This document shows positions 5,313 through 8,404 of a stretch of DNA of 8,404 nt, in pieces. A model generated the notes under the pieces. It saw only the letters and a program-made list of their open reading frames with translations. It did no database searches and had not been told where the DNA came from. This DNA is from CASQEL01 sp036655975 (GTDB lineage Bacteria > Desulfobacterota > Desulfovibrionia > Desulfovibrionales > Desulfovibrionaceae): the NCBI GenBank assembly GCA_036655975.1, contig JAVVPD010000088.1, positions 1 through 8,404 of the forward strand, read 5' to 3'. The translations under genes were made by a program, and so were the position numbers. The first letter of the stretch is position 1, and each line of letters opens with the position of its first letter.

Positions 5313-7793
5313 CTAAGGCAGGGGGCAGGATTGGGCTACAAGGTAACGCAAGGCTGGGCCACGGCCCTGTTTGACGAGAATACCCAAACGTACCATTTCT
5401 TGCAGGTCGTATTGGGCGGTACGCATGGAAAGCTGCATTCCCACAAGATCTTGATACTCTTGCCGTGAAATACTGCCCGCCGCCACTATGGCGGGTAGGG
5501 CGGCAAGTTGGCGCGGATTCAGTTCCTGTTGTTCGATACTCGGTGTCGGCGTAGTCACAGGCGCTTGCATGGCGGCGGGCTTGTCTGCGGCTTCTTGTTG
5601 CACGGCAGGGGCGGTGCCCACCTTGGGTAAGGATGTATCGCCAAACACGATGGATTCAGCATAAATGAGTGACCCTTCACTAAAGGTCATGGCGCGGATA
5701 AGGACATTTTTACATTCGCGCACATTGCCGGGCCAATCGTAATTGACCAAGCGGTCGAGCGCCCCTTTGCTGAGTTGGGGGGGCTGGATGTTTTGTTCAC
5801 GGGCGGCTGTTTGCAGAAAATGCTGGGCCAGCAGGGGGATATCATCTTTATGATCCCGAAGGGGCGGGGTTTTTACGGTGATAACGGCAAGACGGTAAAA
5901 AAGGTCTTCGCGGAAGAGCGTATCTTTAGCCATTTGGAGCAGGTTCACATTGGTGGCGGCAATAATACGTGCGTTAAAAGGCAATTCACTGTCGCTGCCC
6001 AGCGGGCGTATCCGGCGGATAGCCAAGGCGCGGAGCAAAGCCTGTTGAACTTTGGGAGAGGCGTTGGCGATTTCGTCCAGCATGAGGGTGCCCCCTTCGG
6101 CGGCAAGGAAAGCCCCCTTGCGCTCGGTGCGGGCCTCGGTAAAGGCGCCTTTTACGTGACCGAAGAGCGTGTCCATCAGTAAGTTTTCATCCAATGCGCC
6201 GCAATTAATGGATATAAAAGGGCCATTATTACGGCCGCTCTGGCGGTGGATGGCGTCGGCGGCCATTTCTTTGCCGGTGCCGGTTTCGCCGATAAGCAGC
6301 ACATCGGCAAAGACGGAGGCGGCTTTGTGGATATGGGTACGCAAATCCTGCATAACGGGGGTTTCGCCCACAATACCGAGAGCGTCCTCTAGGGACGGGG
6401 TAAAGGGCATGGGCTGGCGTTGCCACTGGGCGTTGACAGCGGCTTCGCGCATGAGGGTTTCCTCGTGCATGGCTTTGATGCGTTCCAGCAATAGATTCAC
6501 TTCGTTTTGAACCAGCCCCAATTCCAAGGGGATGGGCTGTAGGTCAAGGTGTGAGGGCACGGTGGATTCACCTTCGGCGCGCACAGCCTGGGCAAAGCGT
6601 TGGACGGGGCGGGCCAGCCACCGGCCCATATAATACAAGGCTACGGTCAGGCAGAAAAGCGCCACCAGCGAGCAGATGGCATACACGCCGAAAAGATGAA
6701 AACTGGGGGAGCCGCTGCCGTAGCTGGTTTCGGTGAGCGCCACGCCGCCAACGAGGTGAGGGGAAGAATCTGGGGTACTCTTAAAATAGAGGGGGGCGAA
6801 ACTGACAATTTGCTGGGATACTTGCCCCCCAGAAAGGGTAAAACCGCCGCGTAGAAAAGTGTGCCCTGAGCGACCGGCCTGAATTTCTGAGACGAGGCTC
6901 CAAAAATCTTCGTGTTCGGGGGCGGGGCGGAAGGCACTGCTGAAACTGGGGCGACCGAAATCTCCCTTAATTCCACTGCGTACGCTGTCGGTGGACAGGG
7001 GGGGATTTTTAATGTCGGGATTTTCAGACTGGAACAGTACCCATCCTTGGGGATCAAAAAACATACTCCGAGTTTTGTTGGGGCCGTTGTCTGGGTCATA
7101 GAGGGGCGAGCGGAGCGAGGTAAACAGGCTCAGAGTATCGCGCAGGGTGGTGACATCAAGAGAAAGGATAAGCAAGCCTTGAAAGGTTCCTGCCGCATCG
7201 TAGACGGGGGTGGTGAGGCGTATTACAAACAGAGAAATACTTTGCAATACGCCGTTGATAGGCACCATGGAATAGACCACTTCGAGCGGCTCACCAAGAA
7301 CGACATGCCCGGGGCGCCGCTCCACCGCAAAACTTTGGAAGGGGCTAAGGCGGGCTTCACGGGCCACATCATTGGGCACGGTCACCACTTCGCCGTGGTA
7401 ATTGAGCAGTAGAAAGCGATTTTCTGGAGAAACACCTAAAAAAGCAAGCTCACGGTAGCGGACACTTTCAACAAGGGGACGGATTTTGAGGCGGCGGCTC
7501 ATTTCGGACTGGTTCATGTTTCCCGCCGCCAGCACCAGCAGCTGATTGCGGGTGTCATCAATAATGCGCTCGAATTCGTGGGAAATGGCGAGGGCCTGAA
7601 GACGGGTATTGCGCGCAATTGCACGATTGATCATGTCGTCGGACAGGCGACCGGTAATCCAAAAAATACTGAGTAACAGACCGCCGAGTAAGGGGATCCC
7701 CACAGCTAATGTGCGGCCTGTAATACTCAGCGCGGCAAAGGGCGCGGGCATAGATAAAATTTTTCCCGCAATGGGAGGATATGAATACCGCAT
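5313..7793 (-). CDS. Membrane-bound sigma-54-dependent transcriptional activator with Cache-like sensor
   Basis: The product has 826 aa. A membrane segment at about 28-47 and a second at about 366-388 enclose some 310 periplasmic residues resembling a double-Cache domain (for example GLLILSLDVTTL, 206-217). A HAMP-like stretch (390-440) leads to the AAA+ sigma-54 interaction domain (470-705). This has Walker A GETGTGKE (502-509), Walker B LMLDEI (570-575), the sigma-54 contact loop GAFTEA (549-554, canonical GAFTGA), arginine-finger region LFREDLFYRL (626-635) and WPGNVRE (687-693). An Ala/Pro/Thr-rich linker (722-757) precedes a C-terminal winged helix (758-820) in place of the usual Fis-type HTH. 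The protein should sense an extracytoplasmic ligand and drive RNA polymerase-sigma-54 open-complex formation. The ATG at 7793 follows AAGGGGGAG by three bases; a weaker ATG at residue 15 is possible. The gene leads the operon with the PEP-synthase-like gene and is divergent from a sigma-54 promoter, its probable target. Confidence 0.93.
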   Translation of the reverse strand: MRYSYPPIAGKILSMPAPFAALSITGRTLAVGIPLLGGLLLSIFWITGRLSDDMINRAIARNTRLQALAISHEFERIIDDTRNQLLVLAAGNMNQSEMSRRLKIRPLVESVRYRELAFLGVSPENRFLLLNYHGEVVTVPNDVAREARLSPFQSFAVERRPGHVVLGEPLEVVYSMVPINGVLQSISLFVIRLTTPVYDAAGTFQGLLILSLDVTTLRDTLSLFTSLRSPLYDPDNGPNKTRSMFFDPQGWVLFQSENPDIKNPPLSTDSVRSGIKGDFGRPSFSSAFRPAPEHEDFWSLVSEIQAGRSGHTFLRGGFTLSGGQVSQQIVSFAPLYFKSTPDSSPHLVGGVALTETSYGSGSPSFHLFGVYAICSLVALFCLTVALYYMGRWLARPVQRFAQAVRAEGESTVPSHLDLQPIPLELGLVQNEVNLLLERIKAMHEETLMREAAVNAQWQRQPMPFTPSLEDALGIVGETPVMQDLRTHIHKAASVFADVLLIGETGTGKEMAADAIHRQSGRNNGPFISINCGALDENLLMDTLFGHVKGAFTEARTERKGAFLAAEGGTLMLDEIANASPKVQQALLRALAIRRIRPLGSDSELPFNARIIAATNVNLLQMAKDTLFREDLFYRLAVITVKTPPLRDHKDDIPLLAQHFLQTAAREQNIQPPQLSKGALDRLVNYDWPGNVRECKNVLIRAMTFSEGSLIYAESIVFGDTSLPKVGTAPAVQQEAADKPAAMQAPVTTPTPSIEQQELNPRQLAALPAIVAAGSISRQEYQDLVGMQLSMRTAQYDLQEMVRLGILVKQGRGPALRYLVAQSCPLP

Positions 7794-7822
7794 GGCTCCC
7801 CCTTATCCCGCATTTAAAAGGA

Positions 7823-7837
7823 ACTGTGTTGCACAGT
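7823..7837. promoter_or_regulatory. Dyad ACTGTG-TTG-CACAGT, possible regulator site
   Basis: Perfect 6-bp arms flank TTG, 30 bases upstream of the activator start codon. The core TGTGTTGCAC (7825-7834) recurs with one change on the minus strand at 8063-8072, also within a dyad. Two related dyads bracketing the control region suggest binding sites for one protein, perhaps the activator itself. In the transcript it could instead act as a leader hairpin. Confidence 0.35.
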
Positions 7838-7934
7838 ATCCCATAAAAGCGCAAACCACAAGCACCGCCGCACGGAATGCTGGAAGGCTTGTTTCTCCGT
7901 AACGCTAGGCGGGCTCTTGTTTTGGAGGAGAGTG

Positions 7935-7980
7935 TACAAAATATATTGCGATTCTCGATAGATATATATGGATATTTGTA
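7935..7980. repeat. Widely spaced inverted repeat TACAAA / TTTGTA
   Basis: TACAAA (7935-7940) and TTTGTA (7975-7980) are inverted, with centres 40 bp apart, about four helical turns. Each is flanked inward by A/T-rich sequence. They would lie roughly 150-190 bases upstream of the predicted sigma-54 start site, a usual place for activator binding. The arms are short and the region AT-rich, so chance is a serious alternative. Confidence 0.25.
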
Positions 7981-8040
7981 AGGGGATAGGGCTGAAAACG
8001 CATGTTTTGCCTGCGGGGCTGTATAACTACGTAAATTTGA

Positions 8041-8068
8041 TATATATAATTTTATAATTAGCGTGCAA
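8041..8068 (-). promoter_or_regulatory. Possible sigma-70 promoter of the activator/PEP-synthase-like operon
   Basis: On the minus strand TTGCAC (complement of 8063-8068) and TATATA (complement of 8041-8046) are 16 bases apart. Transcription would start near 8034 and give a long leader of about 240 nt. The surrounding AT-rich DNA allows other -10 choices, so the exact boxes are uncertain. I found no good sigma-54 motif facing left, which fits constitutive or separately controlled expression of the activator. Confidence 0.35.
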
Positions 8069-8073
8069 CGCAC
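8063..8073. promoter_or_regulatory. Dyad GTGC-AAC-GCAC overlapping the leftward -35 box
   Basis: Perfect 4-bp arms flank AAC. On the minus strand its core reads TGCGTTGCAC, nine of ten bases identical to the core of the dyad at 7823-7837. It overlaps the possible -35 box of the leftward operon and lies about 60 bases upstream of the rightward sigma-54 start site. It could therefore affect both directions. Confidence 0.35.
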
Positions 8074-8099
8074 CGAGCAAACGCGCAACATGTGATTTA

Positions 8100-8115
8100 T
8101 GGCACGAGCCATGCA
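8100..8115 (+). promoter_or_regulatory. Sigma-54 (-24/-12) promoter
   Basis: TGGCACG (8100-8106), four bases, then ATGCA (8111-8115) matches the consensus TGGCACG-N4-TTGCW with one mismatch. The essential GG (8101-8102) and GC (8113-8114) are exactly 10 bases apart. Transcription should start near 8126, leaving a leader of about 83 nt before the ATG at 8209. The divergent neighbour encodes a sigma-54 activator, which strongly supports the call and names its probable activator. Confidence 0.85.
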
Positions 8116-8155
8116 ACAGAGGGGCTGTGTGAACGAAAAAAGTGACGATATGCAG

Positions 8156-8173
8156 GCTGCTTTATGTTGCAGC
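8156..8173 (+). repeat. Small hairpin in the 5' leader of the secretory gene
   Basis: GCTGC (8156-8160) and GCAGC (8169-8173) can pair across an 8-nt loop in the predicted leader, ending about 25 bases before the Shine-Dalgarno sequence. It does not hide the ribosome site and has no U-run directly behind it. It might stabilise the mRNA; it is too small to call a riboswitch. Confidence 0.3.
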
Positions 8174-8208
8174 ACTTTGAAAAGGACATTTTTTTGCAGG
8201 AGGATGGC

Positions 8209-8404
8209 ATGAAAAGATTGCATACTCTTTGGGTCACCGTGTTTGGCCTGATCTTGTGCATGCCGGTATTAGCGCTGGCCGCCGGCGGCGGTAAAGCGGC
8301 GCAAGTGGTTATTGTGGCCGACACACGCCGTTTAGACGGTATTATGTTGTGGTGGGCGCAAATGTATAATGATAGTCATCTGTATTTTACTATTCTGACG
8401 ATTA
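8209..8404 (+). CDS. Small secreted or membrane protein, 3' end beyond the window
   Basis: The gene starts at an ATG five bases after a perfect AGGAGG (8198-8203), and 65 codons are visible with no stop before the edge. The N-terminus has basic residues (MKRLH), a hydrophobic core and an ALA-A junction at about residues 22-25, typical of a Sec signal peptide. After a Gly/Ala-rich stretch comes ADTRRLDGIMLWWAQMYNDS (residues 37-56), then HLYFTILTI, which may open a membrane helix. The segment resembles small membrane proteins that I recall beside transporter genes in sulfate-reducing deltaproteobacteria. I cannot verify that, and no function is known to me. Expression should depend on sigma-54 and the divergent activator. 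Any following genes, possibly a transporter, lie outside the window. Confidence 0.8.
   Translation, partial: MKRLHTLWVTVFGLILCMPVLALAAGGGKAAQVVIVADTRRLDGIMLWWAQMYNDSHLYFTILTI

Larger units (their letters stand above)
7794..8208. other. 415-base divergent regulatory region
   Basis: No convincing gene lies here. Reading frames cross it on the minus strand but lack a ribosome site and family signature. It separates the sigma-54 activator (leftward) from the small secretory gene (rightward). It contains an AT-rich block (about 8030-8060), several short dyads, a possible leftward sigma-70 promoter and a strong rightward sigma-54 promoter, each listed separately. The length suits a sigma-54 control region with upstream activator sites and DNA looping. 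Confidence 0.7.

Noticed and set aside
7995..8008. Hairpin AAAAC-GCAT-GTTTT as a terminator or riboswitch element
   Set aside because: The stem is only five mostly A-T pairs with no U-tract after it and no wider fold around it.
8026..8043. IHF site near the sigma-54 promoter
   Set aside because: The TTGATA part fits the consensus but the matching AA at the required spacing is absent.
7558..8223. 221-codon minus-strand frame across the divergent region
   Set aside because: It overlaps the start of the activator gene in another frame, covers the sigma-54 promoter, is rich in Cys/Arg/Ser without family signature and has no ribosome site.
1..8404. CRISPR array, insertion sequence or prophage attachment site at the tRNA
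   Set aside because: No spaced direct repeats, transposase or integrase gene, or terminal inverted repeats were seen; a tRNA alone is not evidence of integration.

Overview
The window reads as chromosomal DNA of moderate GC content from a Gram-negative bacterium. A deltaproteobacterial sulfate-reducer type (Desulfovibrio-like) fits best. The reasons are a direct glutaminyl-tRNA synthetase, a membrane-anchored sigma-54 activator beside a PEP-synthase-like phosphotransferase, and a divergent small secreted or membrane protein behind a -24/-12 promoter. This assignment is inference from gene content; no marker gene here proves it.

Layout from left to right. A tRNA-Lys(UUU) gene (minus) lies at the left edge with its own TTGACA/TATAGA promoter. 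It follows glnS (minus) by 66 bases. A 205-base divergent region separates glnS from a GntR/FadR-type repressor gene (plus, 2052-2699). That region holds a good sigma-70 promoter for glnS and a perfect 9-bp inverted repeat that overlaps the likely gntR promoter. The GntR gene converges, with only 29 bases between, on a two-gene minus-strand operon transcribed from the right. The first gene of the operon (5313-7793) encodes an 826-aa transmembrane sigma-54-dependent activator. The second (2729-5290) encodes an 853-aa protein with the ATP-grasp and phosphohistidine domains of PEP synthase but no recognisable PEP/pyruvate barrel. To the right of the operon is a 415-base non-coding region. It contains AT-rich DNA, several small dyads and a nearly perfect sigma-54 promoter (8100-8115) pointing right to a secretory or membrane protein gene (8209 onward) that runs off the window.

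How the parts may work together. glnS and tRNA-Lys are translation housekeeping. The right half looks like one regulatory module. The membrane activator would sense an extracytoplasmic signal through a Cache-like domain, open the divergent sigma-54 promoter, and be co-transcribed with a phosphotransferase whose acceptor is unknown. The sensor-effector logic is inferred from domain content and gene arrangement. The points of most interest are the barrel-less PEP-synthase-like enzyme with an unassigned C-terminal domain, the activator's GAFTEA loop and its winged-helix (not Fis-type) C-terminus, and the matching sigma-54 promoter.
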